Assembly: GCA_000991135.1 (NCBI GenBank)
Contig: LBST01000006.1
Location: 1-46,662, forward strand
Direction of reading: 5' to 3'
DNA from: Candidatus Roizmanbacteria bacterium GW2011_GWC1_37_12
GTDB taxonomy: Bacteria > Patescibacteriota > Microgenomatia > UBA1406 > GWC2-37-13
DNA: 46,662 nt
The position numbers were made by a program, and so were the translations under genes. Of this stretch, positions 17,401 through 24,241 are shown piece by piece (positions within the stretch are counted from its first letter, which is position 1; the number at the start of each line of letters is the position of its first letter). The notes below the pieces were generated by a model. That model did no database searches. It saw only the letters and a list, made by a program, of their open reading frames with translations, and was not told the origin of the DNA.

Positions 17401-17430
17401 ATTTTGATTGCTTTCGACCGATTTAAACAT
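14413..17430 (-). CDS. ileS: Isoleucyl-tRNA synthetase, divergent class I form
   Basis: A 1005-residue class Ia synthetase that charges tRNA-Ile. The Rossmann core, editing domain (TTPWTIPANIAVAV and GTGLVHTAVSAG), anticodon-binding region and Zn-type Cys pairs (WCPRC, CWRC, CESC, CVNC) are present. The two catalytic signatures are unusual: the HIGH position reads GVHHAWGR (about 57-63), and the KMSKS position reads PMHKSWGN (654-661). I have seen this combination in a divergent IleRS-like group, so loss of function is not implied. Two in-frame insertions are visible (16719-16778 and 15228-15255). The start follows an extended -10 by 8 bases, and the 3' end overlaps rodA by 4 bases. Confidence 0.9.
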   Translation of the reverse strand: MFKSVESNQNFPEMEKKWLKHWYGRGIVKKYLNKNIKSKIYFSFLDGPITANNPMGVHHAWGRTYKDLWPKFYNLLGYQERFQNGFDCQGLWVEVEVEKELGLRTKKDIENLVPGDAKASIAKFVDLCRDRVKKFSGIQTEQSKRLGYFADWDHSYFTMSDENNYMIWLFLRKCYDNGWIYKGRESVPWCPRCETAISQHEMLTEDYKELVHESVILEFQILNPKSEISNKSKIQNQKIKEKLLVWTTTPWTIPANIAVAVDEKADYCLVQGKVSRDSYFWVMKDLIDKVFTQGYEKIIKTVKGKELVGLKYSSPFDILPAVKETAEKKPEKFHKVIPTDPLIMPISNTEGTGLVHTAVSAGTEDFLLGKKLGLPMIPVISDNADYLPGLGFLSGKNAKKHPEIILNFLKEEHKKGNDCVFNIFSYKHRYPACWRCKAELVWKVEDEWYIAMDLPSRSQKSTLRERMMEVAKKIKWMPEFGLDRELDWLKNMHDWLISKKNRYWGLALPIYECESCKNFEVIGSKEELKKKSISGWDKFEGHTPHKPYIDEVKIKCVNCGKPVSRINDVGNPWLDAGIVAYSTIAENNQGEPLYTKNKKEWRNWFPADFITESFPGQFKNWFYALIAESTVLENEPPFKRVLGFGTLTGEDGRPMHKSWGNAIEFNEGADKIGVDVMRWMYSRQNPADNLLFGYRKADEVRRQFYLMLWNIYKFFVEYANLDKFKVGNAYTRSVQESKNILDKWILSRFVSLVTLVEKNLKEFNAKDSALEIEKFVSDLSTWYIRRSRDRVWLNSENKTDKEAFYSTLYYVLVNLSIVLSPFMPFISEEMYVNLTGKESVHLETWPNTSKKLIDKNLEEDMILTRKICEFGHSVRIEEKKLNKIKIRQPLLSFTLELPKNFSFKDSINIKVYEEIIKQELNVKNLIFQEFQQRENLKIGSFYGGFDTNLTPELIKEGELREFMRSVQIKRKEMGLKATDYVEFAIPEKFFKDALLIRKRLMIKNK
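15228..15255 (-). repeat. Palindromic repeat inserted in frame in ileS
   Basis: A 7-base stem (GGAACGC / GCGTTCC) with a 6-base loop is flanked by GTA/TAC. It encodes VGNAYTRSV at residues 726-734. The form resembles short palindromic elements that are usually intergenic. Confidence 0.65.
16719..16778 (-). repeat. AT-rich degenerate repeat inserted in frame in ileS
   Basis: Variants of GATTTAGGATTT and GATTTTGAATTTTAGATTT in tandem encode a Lys/Ser/Asn/Gln-rich stretch (LNPKSEISNKSKIQNQK) at about residues 218-240, inside the editing domain. Confidence 0.65.
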
Positions 17431-17438
17431 ATCGAATA

Positions 17439-17447
17439 ATTATATCA
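17439..17447 (-). promoter_or_regulatory. Extended -10 promoter of ileS
   Basis: On the minus strand TGATATAAT (17447-17439) is a perfect extended -10 (TGnTATAAT) that ends 8 bases before the ileS ATG. No good -35 is visible. This implies a leaderless transcript. Confidence 0.6.
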
Positions 17448-17474
17448 TCTCAAGAAATTAGATTCACCAATATT

Positions 17475-17625
17475 ATAAACAGTTAAACAGTTAAAACCTA
17501 AACGGTTAAAAAAACTATAAAACAAAACTTAAAAACATTTAAACTATTTTCATATGTTTAATAGTTTAACCTTTAATAGTTTTTTTAAGGTTTAGCCGTT
17601 TAAGGTTTAACAGTTTTTAAAGAGG
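17475..17625. repeat. Long imperfect inverted repeat upstream of ileS
   Basis: The left arm carries ACAGTTAAAACCTAAACGG and TTAAAAAAACTAT. The right arm carries ATAGTTTTTTTAA, GGTTTAGCCGTTTAAGG and TTAACAGTT. The whole could fold into a long AT-rich hairpin. A related sequence fills 36700-36827 upstream of murA, and a shorter one lies at 42103-42128. No gene is visible here. Confidence 0.6.
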
Positions 17626-17629
17626 TTGT

Positions 17630-17764
17630 CTATGGACTATAACCTACAAATCCACCCCCATCTTCAGGATCTTCAGGATTAGGTAATACACCGTTCAAGC
17701 ATAATCGATAGTCTCTTTTTAAAATGGGAGCATGGAAACTATAAATCCATTCTTTTCCCTCATC
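17630..17764 (-). pseudogene. Possible gene remnant ending in NPEDPEDGGGFVGYSP
   Basis: On the minus strand an open stretch of 44 codons with no start codon ends at TAG (17632-17630). The translation (EWIYSFHAPILKRDYRLCLN, then GVLPNPEDPEDGGGF) looks protein-like. Part of it is repeated at 22654-22692, where the same frame reads LYCLNVVLLNPEDPERLL before a stop. It may be the 3' remnant of a decayed gene, or a regulatory repeat that happens to be open. The evidence does not decide. Confidence 0.3.
17663..17701 (-). repeat. 39-base module-flanking repeat, left copy
   Basis: It matches the right copy at 22654-22692 at 35 of 39 positions. On the minus strand it contains the tandem AATCCTGAAGATCCTGAA. 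Both copies lie about 20-30 bases upstream of a TATAGT-type element and a -35-like box on the minus strand. Confidence 0.75.
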
Positions 17765-17801
17765 TTAGTAATTTCGTTTTTCTTTTTTATTTATCGTTAA
17801 T

Positions 17802-18008
17802 TCAAATGGAGGGAATTGGATCAAAAGTATTATTTCCAACAGCTTTTAACAAATCGAATTGTGTAAGATCTCTTGGTTTTTTCCTAAGTGATAGCGCTAA
17901 CTTAGAAAGTTGAATTAAATATGCATCTGCGAATCTATGAAACTTTAAGTCTTCGCTAACCTCAAAATGGTCACCTATAGATTCTCCTGTACGTATAGCG
18001 GCAGCCAT
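17802..18008 (-). CDS. Small hypothetical protein, 68 residues
   Basis: The frame encodes MAAAIRTGESIGDHFEVSED followed by a helical, positively charged middle (LSKLALSLRKKPRD) and a hydrophilic end. The ATG at 18008 has GGAGG two bases upstream, which is close for a ribosome site. An in-frame TTG at 18017 is the alternative start. No family is recognised. It stands divergent from the ATPase/winged-helix gene at 18094 and might belong to that module, or be a decayed gene with the remnant downstream. Confidence 0.35.
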   Translation of the reverse strand: MAAAIRTGESIGDHFEVSEDLKFHRFADAYLIQLSKLALSLRKKPRDLTQFDLLKAVGNNTFDPIPSI

Positions 18009-18032
18009 CGCCTCCAAATATTACAACTGAAC

Positions 18033-18061
18033 TTGATTTTTACTGTATTGAGTTATAGAAT
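18033..18061 (+). promoter_or_regulatory. Promoter of the ATPase/winged-helix gene
   Basis: TTGATT, a 17-base spacer and TAGAAT lie 32 bases upstream of the ATG at 18094. The leader between them carries the AATTCTGAAAATCCTGAA copy. Confidence 0.55.
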
Positions 18062-18076
18062 ATAAAATCCTTACCT

Positions 18077-18094
18077 AATTCTGAAAATCCTGAA
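18077..18094 (+). promoter_or_regulatory. Third copy of the AATCCTGAA tandem motif at the regulator's start codon
   Basis: AATTCTGAAAATCCTGAA matches the tandem core of the 39-base repeats at 16 of 18 positions and runs into the ATG. Tandem direct repeats of this size are the kind of site that OmpR/PhoB-type winged helices bind, so autoregulation is a reasonable inference. Confidence 0.5.
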
Positions 18095-19410
18095 TGAAAA
18101 ACCAGAATTCGGTTACATTGCCGGAGGACTTCTTAGCTAAATTTGCCAGCGATATTTTTGTTCCTTTAAAAAGAGGAGAATGCGTTTCCTGTATGTTTGC
18201 TGCTGGCGGTGGAAAAAGAACCATCTTTAACTATCTTCTTTCCAAAGAAACTATCTTAAAAAAGATTTTTAAAGAAATCTATAAAAAAACCTTATTTGTC
18301 TATATTGATCCAAATGAAATCTTAAATATTTCGACCGAAGCCTATCTTCACCTTATTCTTGAAAATCTAGTTTTTAAAATGAAACAAAAAAAGATTAAAA
18401 CTGTTACAGAAACGATTTCTAAAAATCCATTGGTTCTTATAAAAAAGAATCTTGAAAATCTCGTTCTAAAAGAATACCATATCATATTTATTCTTAATGA
18501 TTTTGAATTTACTCTTTCTTTACCTTTAAGTATTTATTTGAACTTAGAGTCGATTATGTCTATAGATAAGTCAAGAATAGTCTATCTATTTTTATCAACG
18601 ATTAATCTTTTTGATGAGACGGTGCTTCGAAATCTTCAAAATCTTAAACATGCTATATCGCGAAACGTCAGATTCTTTTCTCTATTAAATCAAGATGCGG
18701 CAAATTATTTAATCGACCGATTTCGCGAAAAAACTAAGACAAAAATCACCCATAGAGTAAAAGATGTCCTATTCGAATTATGCGGAGGTCACCCTCAGTT
18801 ATTAAAATACTCTTTTAATAATCTACGTCAGCAAGGTCAGGAATTTCTTGAAGATTATAGAAAATCAACTTCATACCTCATCAGTCACTATCAATTAAAT
18901 ATTGTTTGTGCCGATATTTGGAACTTTCTGTCCGAGAAAGAAAAAGAAGCGATTATTTCTGTTGTTACAACCGGAAATTTTTTACCTTCTCTAAAGGAAT
19001 CTGTTGACTATCTTATAAATTTGGGACTCATTAAAAAAATTACCGATCAAAAATATCAATTATTCGGAATCCTCTTTGAACAATTTATTAAAAATAAACT
19101 TCCGAAGCATAAGTTAATATTTAATAGTAATAATAAGAAACTTTATTATGGCGGACAAAGTTGTGAAGATAAGTTTACCTATCAAGAGTTTAAACTCCTT
19201 ACGTATTTTATCACTCATGAAAATGAATTGGTCACTCGAGATCAAGTTGCCGAGGCAATTTGGGGAAGGCATTATCTTGAAAAATATTCAGACTGGTCTA
19301 TCGATAAAAGTATCTCGATATTAAGAAAAAAACTTGATGCTTTGGGTTTTCGCTCAGAATATCTTACGACTTTAAAGAAACGTGGGTTCAGTTTTTCTAA
19401 TCCTGAATAA
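18094..19410 (+). CDS. ATPase with C-terminal OmpR/PhoB-type winged helix
   Basis: A 438-residue cytoplasmic regulator. The N-terminal half looks like a STAND/AAA ATPase: a P-loop-like AAGGGKRT (36-43), a Walker B-like IIFILNDFE (130-138), and a later GGHPQLLKYSFNNL that matches the sensor/lid region of such ATPases. The P-loop is degenerate, with GGGKRT in place of GxGKT/S. Residues about 345-438 form a Trans_reg_C winged helix (FTYQEFKLLTYFITHENELV, IWG, SIDKSISILRKKL, TTLKKRGFSF), the DNA-binding part of OmpR/PhoB proteins. There is no receiver domain. It would bind tandem direct repeats. The 3' end overlaps the convergent 1065-residue gene by 14 bases, and the pair shares repeat motifs. 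Confidence 0.75.
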   Translation: MKNQNSVTLPEDFLAKFASDIFVPLKRGECVSCMFAAGGGKRTIFNYLLSKETILKKIFKEIYKKTLFVYIDPNEILNISTEAYLHLILENLVFKMKQKKIKTVTETISKNPLVLIKKNLENLVLKEYHIIFILNDFEFTLSLPLSIYLNLESIMSIDKSRIVYLFLSTINLFDETVLRNLQNLKHAISRNVRFFSLLNQDAANYLIDRFREKTKTKITHRVKDVLFELCGGHPQLLKYSFNNLRQQGQEFLEDYRKSTSYLISHYQLNIVCADIWNFLSEKEKEAIISVVTTGNFLPSLKESVDYLINLGLIKKITDQKYQLFGILFEQFIKNKLPKHKLIFNSNNKKLYYGGQSCEDKFTYQEFKLLTYFITHENELVTRDQVAEAIWGRHYLEKYSDWSIDKSISILRKKLDALGFRSEYLTTLKKRGFSFSNPE

Positions 19411-22400
19411 GATTATGAATTTTCTCTGCAAGCGCTTTATTTATAGATCTAAAATCAATCGAGGCAAATCTCTCATCAAGTTTCCTTAATTTTCTTGCTA
19501 ATTCAGGATTTTTGGAATTATTGATCAATCTCCACTCTTCTTCACGACACCAAATCGGTCTAAGAAGCATAAAAGCTAATGCCGCATTGTCTTCTACCAA
19601 TTCAAACAAAAAGTCATAAAAAAGCCTTCTTCCGGGTATCCCATGATAATATCTTTTTTCAGGAGGATTATCCAGACTATTGACATATTTAAAAACTTTT
19701 GCTTTTAGTCGTTTTAATACATCAGGATTTTCTAAAAGTTTTCCGATTTCGGGAAACCAGCCTTTTTCAGCAAAAACTCCGAAAGGATATACATTTATGT
19801 TTGTGGCAAAGAGTTCTTTGTTCCCTTTGATAAAGGATTCACCTTCAGGAAGTACTCTAAGAATAGATGCTAAGTCGCCGTCAAAAGCTATCCCCAAGTC
19901 CGTCAATATTGAGATGCCGTTTTTCAGCCTTTGAGATCTATAACCTATAATATAGTCATTTTTCCTTGCTTCCTCTGCAATGGGTTGAATTACTTCGTAG
20001 GTAAAAAATTCCTGTGTTTCTTTAGCCAGTCTGTTTAATGTATCTATATCATCTAATTGCTCCTCTGTAATAGGTCTATCATCTAGACTTACTATCGGGT
20101 GCTTTCCGCCATAGCCCCAGTCTCGGAAATCATGCCTGAAAGCATACAAAGTTTGACTAAATGAACTGCTTAAAAATCGTCTTTTAGAAAACGGGTAGTA
20201 AGCCACAACAAAAGGATTGTCTAACCAGTATTGATTTAAAAGTCTGTGTTTTGATAAATTCTCATAACCTCGAAATGGAGTCATACCCATACCGGATATC
20301 AAGGTCCTTTTCTCGCCATTTTTATGAAAAGTGTACGGCTCCAATTTTAAGACAATGTTTTCTATTGATGCATCTTCCATCATATGGATCAGCAATGGAT
20401 TATCGGCTTTATATTTTCCTCCTCTAACCGGATTAAAAATCTGCATCCATGATCTGTTTTTTTTGCCTATGTTACCTTTTGTTCCTATATCCAAGTAGTT
20501 GAATTCATCGCGCCTGCTGCTGGTTTTCTTTTTTATGGAATACTCTTTTCCTGGAAATAATCTTTTTAAGTATCTTTCCATCTCATCAGGACCGGGGCCG
20601 TTCACAGCTACTATATCAATATCGCTGTTCGGGAGATAATTTTCAGCATTTTCATCCTTACCTAATTTCGTTAACCAGTCCCTGATGGAAGAAAAACGGT
20701 TTGCCTTAATATCCAGAAATTCCTTTCTTCTGAATCTGGTAGTCTTTATACCGGTAATATCTTCCGCTCTCCCTAAAACAATAAACATCGACATATCTGG
20801 AAACCTGTTCAAAAGTGCCAAAATAATTTTACCCCTATCAGTAATGTCCCACGAAGTTGATGCTTCCGGCGACTCTTTCAATCTATGGGGTGCGCTCAAG
20901 CCGAACATTTCTTCTGCCATATAGAATCTATAATCAAAATACTTCCCAATTCCTCTTTTGTCCATCAGTTTTTGAACTTTTAACCTGATAATCTTTTCAA
21001 GTCCAGGGATATTGCGTTCATTAGGTTGACTGGGTAAATTAAGCTCATCCATTACCTCTTGAAAACAATCGCTTATTACCTTTAACACCTCTGTTTCCCT
21101 TTTTTTATCCAGAAGCTGAATTAAATCTCTATACCCAGCTTTGTACAAATCTCTGGCATAAACCCTAAGCTCTTTAGGCAACCATTCAAAAGAGGGAAAT
21201 TCTTTAACTTCCGGCATTTCTACAGGCTCTTTTTTCAAAAATAAAGGAGTATTTATGTCTATCATTTCCAAAAGTTGATCAAGCAAACCAAATGCAGTTT
21301 TAAAAGAACTGACATTTCTTTTTTCATCTTGGACTAATAACTCTCTGATGTTCTTTAGGATAAATTTCTTTTCTATTCTGCCTTCTTTTGGAATTGTAGT
21401 ATACCGCCATCTTTTTAGCTGTCGCGGTACAGATTTTGGCTTTGAAATATCTATTTTTCTATCTCTTGTTAAATCAAGATCTATTCTAATAAGACTAAGA
21501 ATTTCATTCTCCGACTTAGTTAAGAGTAGGTTCAATAATTTATCTTTGTCGTTTTTAAATCGTTTTTCAAACAACGAGTAAATGTGATTTTCTGTTCCCT
21601 GCACCCACGGTGATCCGCTGAAAAAAAGTCTTAATACCATATGCATTAAGTAAACTTGTGCTATGAATTCGCCGTCAAAGATCATTTTGAGTTCCTTTTT
21701 TAATCCGCCGTTAACTTTTTTGTCAACAATCGCTAGTTTAACGACATTCACCGATATAAGATCGGTAATTTTTTTCCTTTGATTATCGGTTTCCGGCAAA
21801 TAGAAAGGGGTGCCTTTTAACAACGCATTAGTAACTCCCAAGAGACTCTGAACAACTAAGTTTATCTTTTCCTCAAAAGGCATGTTTTCATCGATCTTGA
21901 ATATCCGTATCAATTCGGTGAAATCTCTGACTGTGTATGATAACCAGTCAAACGATGCTGCCTCGTTTCCCTTTTTTAATAATTGACCAAGAAGCGTCCT
22001 CCCGGAAATTGCATCTTCGGTTATTTGACGAAGTTTTTCTATCTTAATACCAACTCTTTCATAATAATTTTGCGTTTCCGTATTAAAAACCATCTCTCTA
22101 AATCTATCATAATTCGGGTCACCTCTTAAGACACCAACCAACACCTCATCTTCGTGGTATTTTTTTCCTCCTATTTCTAACCTTTTGTGAAAAACGCCTT
22201 GGAGCGGTAAGGTGAAAAAATCATGCAGTCTTTCTACTTCTGAACTATATAGTATTGTTTCTTTAGGCGTCAGATCATATTCTTTTATTAACTCTTTGAA
22301 AAGAACGGGTTGTTTCCTACATAAATGAAGAAGAGTATTGGAAGATAATTCCATCACATCACGGATATGGTCACCCCTTGAAAAATCATATCTCAAAACT

Positions 22401-22594
22401 TTTTCGGCAATCGGACTGACGTTATTCATGCGAAATAATCTTTCCATTGACTTAAGTTTTAGGCTTTCTAAAGTAGGTAAAGCTTTTTCTAGAATAATAT
22501 TGCCTGCATTTTTAAGCTTTAAACCTGAAGCTGCAAAAGAAATTTTATTAGAGAGGTGACCGTGCCAATCCGATGACTTAAATAATTCAACCAT
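19397..22594 (-). CDS. Large protein of unknown function with nucleotidyltransferase-like DxD motif
   Basis: A 1065-residue soluble protein without signal peptide or membrane helices. I do not recognise the family. It is mostly helical to about residue 560. The middle contains LPNSDIDIVAVNG with Asp658 and Asp660, the Dx[DE] pattern of Pol-beta-type nucleotidyltransferases. A further acidic residue follows in FNYLDIGTKG as a possible third carboxylate. The usual GS motif just upstream is not evident, so the call is tentative. Past this lie unusual conserved-looking blocks (FRDWGYGGKHPIVSLDDRP, RYYHGIPGRRLFYDF). It has its own promoter with the repeat motif upstream, and it converges with the ATPase/winged-helix gene. 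No hint of a wall or ribosome role is visible. Confidence 0.6.
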   Translation of the reverse strand: MVELFKSSDWHGHLSNKISFAASGLKLKNAGNIILEKALPTLESLKLKSMERLFRMNNVSPIAEKVLRYDFSRGDHIRDVMELSSNTLLHLCRKQPVLFKELIKEYDLTPKETILYSSEVERLHDFFTLPLQGVFHKRLEIGGKKYHEDEVLVGVLRGDPNYDRFREMVFNTETQNYYERVGIKIEKLRQITEDAISGRTLLGQLLKKGNEAASFDWLSYTVRDFTELIRIFKIDENMPFEEKINLVVQSLLGVTNALLKGTPFYLPETDNQRKKITDLISVNVVKLAIVDKKVNGGLKKELKMIFDGEFIAQVYLMHMVLRLFFSGSPWVQGTENHIYSLFEKRFKNDKDKLLNLLLTKSENEILSLIRIDLDLTRDRKIDISKPKSVPRQLKRWRYTTIPKEGRIEKKFILKNIRELLVQDEKRNVSSFKTAFGLLDQLLEMIDINTPLFLKKEPVEMPEVKEFPSFEWLPKELRVYARDLYKAGYRDLIQLLDKKRETEVLKVISDCFQEVMDELNLPSQPNERNIPGLEKIIRLKVQKLMDKRGIGKYFDYRFYMAEEMFGLSAPHRLKESPEASTSWDITDRGKIILALLNRFPDMSMFIVLGRAEDITGIKTTRFRRKEFLDIKANRFSSIRDWLTKLGKDENAENYLPNSDIDIVAVNGPGPDEMERYLKRLFPGKEYSIKKKTSSRRDEFNYLDIGTKGNIGKKNRSWMQIFNPVRGGKYKADNPLLIHMMEDASIENIVLKLEPYTFHKNGEKRTLISGMGMTPFRGYENLSKHRLLNQYWLDNPFVVAYYPFSKRRFLSSSFSQTLYAFRHDFRDWGYGGKHPIVSLDDRPITEEQLDDIDTLNRLAKETQEFFTYEVIQPIAEEARKNDYIIGYRSQRLKNGISILTDLGIAFDGDLASILRVLPEGESFIKGNKELFATNINVYPFGVFAEKGWFPEIGKLLENPDVLKRLKAKVFKYVNSLDNPPEKRYYHGIPGRRLFYDFLFELVEDNAALAFMLLRPIWCREEEWRLINNSKNPELARKLRKLDERFASIDFRSINKALAEKIHNLIQD

Positions 22595-22605
22595 TATAAG
22601 GCCTG

Positions 22606-22634
22606 ATTTTATAATTTTTCTCTCTATTATTCAA
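22606..22634 (-). promoter_or_regulatory. Promoter of the 1065-residue protein gene
   Basis: On the minus strand TTGAAT (22634-22629), a 17-base spacer and TAAAAT (22611-22606) end 11 bases before the ATG. TAGCCTATAG precedes the -35, resembling the dispersed TAGCGTATAGT element. Confidence 0.65.
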
Positions 22635-22653
22635 CTATAGGCTATAGTAACCT

Positions 22654-22692
22654 TTCAGGATCTTCAGGATTGAGTAATACAACATTCAAGCA
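22654..22692 (-). repeat. 39-base module-flanking repeat, right copy
   Basis: It is identical to the left copy at 35 of 39 positions. Its tandem core AATCCTGAAGATCCTGAA starts 20 bases upstream of the -35 of the 1065-residue gene, a typical activator position. Confidence 0.75.
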
Positions 22693-22908
22693 GTATAAGT
22701 TTTCTTGATGTAAATTGTCTTTATATGATAGTAGTTTATACAACTTTTTTTATAATTTACGGCCTGATAGTGTTTTGCTTGTTAAAAGGTCCGACCGATT
22801 CCGACTAAAATGAATAAATATCAACTGCAAATTTTTTTGGTAGGCCTTCAGCCTTATTATTTTATTTTGTTTTCTATCCTAGACTTATTTCTATTCTAAC
22901 GATCTAAC

Positions 22909-22917
22909 TGCTATAAT
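22909..22917 (+). promoter_or_regulatory. Extended -10 promoter of the CNNM/CBS gene
   Basis: TGCTATAAT is a perfect extended -10 (TGnTATAAT). It ends 9 bases before the ATG at 22927, again implying a leaderless message. Confidence 0.6.
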
Positions 22918-22926
22918 TTATTTAAT

Positions 22927-24222
22927 ATGGATTTTATAGTTATTTTTCTACTTATCATTTTTAACGGTTTTTTTGCCATGGCTGAGATTGCTATTGTTTC
23001 CTCGAGAAAAAGTAAGCTAAAAAATATGGCAATGAGCGGAAGAAATAAAGAAAGAACTGCGTTTAATTTAGCCGTAAACCCCAATATGTTTCTGTCCAGT
23101 GTTCAGATTGGAATAACCCTAGTTACCGTCCTTGCAGGTGCAATAGGTGAAGACATGTTTATGGCAAGACTCTCTCCTTTAATTAAGCTTCTGCCTTTTA
23201 TTGGAATATATCACCAGCAAATTTCGTTTATTTTGATTATCACTGTAATTACCTATTTATCTATTGTAATAGGAGAACTTGTGCCTAAAAGAATTGCCCT
23301 TAATAATCCCGAAAAAATTGCTATATTCGTCGCCCCTATAATTAAACTTATTTCTAATGTAACTTCACCGATTGTACGTTTGTTAAGTGTCTCAACCGAA
23401 TTTGTTTTTAAGCTTTTTGGGCTAAAACAAACTTCCCCTTCTCTCATTACCGAGGACGAGGTACATATCCTTATTAGAGAAGGTGCAGATATGGGAATTT
23501 TCAGCCGTACCGAAAAGAAACTGATTGAGCGGGCACTTTTATTGGATGATTTGCGAGTGGGAATGCTTATGACACCTAAACATAAAATGACGATAGTCAA
23601 TATTGATAAATTTGCCGATAAACCAAAACAGTTTCTTAAAAATTATCCTCATTCTCGGTTAATCTTTACCGAAGGAAAAGATAACAAAATATTCGGCGTT
23701 ATTCATGTTAAAGATCTATTATCTTACTCCTTTGATGACAGCGAGTTCGATATTGAGAAATTAAAAAAAATCACCAATAAACCACATCTTATCCCTGAAT
23801 CAATGAAAGCCATCAAAGTTCTTGAATTATTTCGTCATTCACCTATTCATATTGCTTTGGTATTGGACGAATTTGGCAATATTCAAGGTTTGGTGACTTT
23901 AAATGATATCCTTGAGGCGCTTGTAGGTGAAATTAGGTCGCAATCGATTCAAGTACCTTTGATTATTCAAAGAGACGACGGATCATTTCTTGTTGATGGA
24001 GTATTAACGATATATGAATTCAAAAAGAAACTTAAGCTTAAAGAATTGACAAATAAAGACCTTACTAACTACCAAACCGTTGCTGGCTTTATAATCGCTC
24101 ATCTTGAAAAAATACCTAAAACAGGAGACATTTTTGAAAAATCCGGCTACAGATTCGAAATAATCGATATGGACAACAACAGAGTAGACAAAGTTTTAAT
24201 TACACCATTACCTAAAAATTGA
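22927..24222 (+). CDS. HlyC/CorC-family CNNM membrane protein with CBS domains
   Basis: A 431-residue protein of the hemolysin C/CorC family, thought to act in magnesium or other divalent-cation transport. An N-terminal CNNM (DUF21) membrane domain spans about 1-180 and has the family motif VIGELVPKRIAL. A CBS pair spans about 200-335 (LMTPKHKMTIV, HIALVLDEFGNIQGLVTLNDILEALVGEI). A CorC_HlyC domain lies at about 345-428 (DGSFLVDGVLTI ... TVAGFIIAHLEKIP). The length and order are normal for the family. It converges on ftsZ with an 19-base gap and no clear terminator. Confidence 0.93.
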   Translation: MDFIVIFLLIIFNGFFAMAEIAIVSSRKSKLKNMAMSGRNKERTAFNLAVNPNMFLSSVQIGITLVTVLAGAIGEDMFMARLSPLIKLLPFIGIYHQQISFILIITVITYLSIVIGELVPKRIALNNPEKIAIFVAPIIKLISNVTSPIVRLLSVSTEFVFKLFGLKQTSPSLITEDEVHILIREGADMGIFSRTEKKLIERALLLDDLRVGMLMTPKHKMTIVNIDKFADKPKQFLKNYPHSRLIFTEGKDNKIFGVIHVKDLLSYSFDDSEFDIEKLKKITNKPHLIPESMKAIKVLELFRHSPIHIALVLDEFGNIQGLVTLNDILEALVGEIRSQSIQVPLIIQRDDGSFLVDGVLTIYEFKKKLKLKELTNKDLTNYQTVAGFIIAHLEKIPKTGDIFEKSGYRFEIIDMDNNRVDKVLITPLPKN

Positions 24223-24241
24223 TTGATTTAGAGAATTCTAT

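Larger units (their letters stand above)
22595..22926. other. Divergent intergenic region of 332 bases
   Basis: It holds the minus-strand promoter of the 1065-residue gene, the right copy of the 39-base repeat, a minus-strand open stretch ending NPEDPERLL that may be a remnant, and the plus-strand promoter of the CNNM gene. No convincing gene is visible. Confidence 0.6.

Noticed and set aside
14413-17430. IleRS as a pseudogene because HIGH and KMSKS are altered
   Set aside because: The frame is intact over 1005 residues with all domains and zinc-type cysteines, and the same altered motifs occur in a recognisable IleRS-like group.
17431-17700. A T-box riboswitch upstream of ileS
   Set aside because: No T-box sequence, specifier loop or antiterminator is visible. 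The region is AT-rich inverted repeats, and ileS has its own extended -10 only 8 bases upstream.
18094-18220. The regulator as a classical two-component response regulator
   Set aside because: There is a winged helix but no receiver domain; the N-terminal part is ATPase-like, and no histidine kinase is nearby.
17663-22692. The 39-base repeats as ends of a transposon
   Set aside because: They are direct, not inverted. No transposase or recombinase is encoded between them, no target-site duplication is visible, and each lies at a promoter-like position.
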